Shown here piece by piece: positions 18,248 through 18,667 of a stretch of 18,667 nt of DNA. Location of the stretch: assembly GCA_022564695.1 (NCBI GenBank), contig JADFKX010000020.1:1-18667 (forward strand), given 5' to 3'. A program made the translations under genes and the position numbers. Source of the DNA: Chloroflexota bacterium. GTDB taxonomy: Bacteria > Chloroflexota > Dehalococcoidia > SM23-28-2 > RBG-16-64-32. Under the pieces are notes generated by a model, which was not told where the DNA came from, searched no databases, and worked only from the letters and a program-made list of their open reading frames with translations. Within the stretch, counting starts at the first letter, position 1. The number at the start of each line of letters is the position of its first letter.

Positions 18248-18667
18248 GTGAGCAAGGGAAAGCGACGCCGCGAGGCCCGCCGTAGGGCGCGGCAGCGGCG
18301 CGAAGATCAGCCAGCCGAACGCCCACCACTGGCGGAGGACGCGGCGGCAGTGGCCGCCGGGCCCGAGTACGATGAGAGTCCCGGTCGCGAAGAGGAGGCC
18401 GTACCCTCCTCGGCGGAGGCGCGGTACGGCCGGGCCGCTCGCAAGCGGGCCAAGCGGAGGGACGTCGGCTCGTGGGAGCGAGTGCGCAGCCTCCGCGTGC
18501 CGCCCTGGCTGATCGTGACGCCGGTCATGGTGATAGCGGTCGCGGTTCTGGCATACTTTGTTCTCAGCAGTGGCTCTTCGGGGGTTACCGGGGGCGGCTC
18601 GTCGGCGACGCCGACGCCGGACCCGCGTGTGGAGGGGCTGCCGGTGGCGGAGACGATCGAGATCGTG
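18248..18667 (+). CDS. Single-pass membrane protein with basic N-terminus, truncated by window end
   Basis: 140 codons are seen and the frame stays open. The start is GTG 18248, supported by AGGTGAG at 18236-18242, 5 nt upstream; a nearby ATG at 18243 runs into a stop at once. Residues 1-20 are strongly basic (KGKRRREARRRARQRR), 21-55 acidic, 60-72 basic again (RKRAKRR), and about 86-106 (WLIVTPVMVIAVAVLAYFVL) form a membrane helix. A Gly/Ser stretch and TPTPDP linker follow, then the start of an outside domain (VEGLPVAETIEIV). The topology suggests a cytoplasmic basic tail and an extracytoplasmic C-terminal domain whose identity lies beyond the window. Not recognised. Confidence 0.75.
   Translation, partial: MSKGKRRREARRRARQRREDQPAERPPLAEDAAAVAAGPEYDESPGREEEAVPSSAEARYGRAARKRAKRRDVGSWERVRSLRVPPWLIVTPVMVIAVAVLAYFVLSSGSSGVTGGGSSATPTPDPRVEGLPVAETIEIV

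Overview
This is a high-GC bacterial chromosome segment made mostly of housekeeping genes. It probably comes from a Chloroflexota (Dehalococcoidia-like) genome. The lineage is inferred from Pro/Thr 'PTPTP' linkers in the exported protein, a RecG with a lineage-type N-terminal extension, -10 boxes placed so close to start codons that transcripts would be leaderless, and the overall gene content. No marker gene settles it.

Layout. Positions 1-3592 carry the end of argJ, then argB, argD and argG, a tight arginine-biosynthesis operon. Positions 3589-6010 hold a coupled set: a 53-codon small ORF, a HAD phosphatase and an exported CE4-type deacetylase. They separate argG from argH (6050-7435), which has its own -10 box and is followed by overlapping rpe. 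The core between 8904 and 15949 holds rpmB (minus strand), the fatty-acid kinase pair fakA and degV/fakB, recG and argS. An inositol-monophosphatase-family gene (17295-18101) and a truncated single-pass membrane protein (18248 to the window end) close the window. argC and argF are not present here.

Two stretches differ from this background, with G+C near 50-55% in sampled lines against about 70% in neighbours. The first is a lone Hypoth_Ymh/TIGR02391-type gene (8129-8920). Its end overlaps the end of convergent rpmB and it carries a HEPN-like K-N-P-x-x-H motif. The second is a two-gene cassette (16070-17269): a DUF5343 protein followed 9 nt later by a Swt1-type HEPN protein with an intact R-N-x3-H RNase motif. 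The cassette has a good promoter (TTGACG-N17-TACATT) bracketed by a 10-bp perfect inverted repeat extended by 4 bp. It looks like a mobile toxin-antitoxin or abortive-infection module and is the best candidate here for an undescribed system.

A second theme is the intergenic architecture. Inverted repeats sit directly upstream of -10 boxes before argH, fakA, degV and argS, and argH and degV appear to be leaderless. No tRNA, rRNA, CRISPR array or transposase gene was seen.
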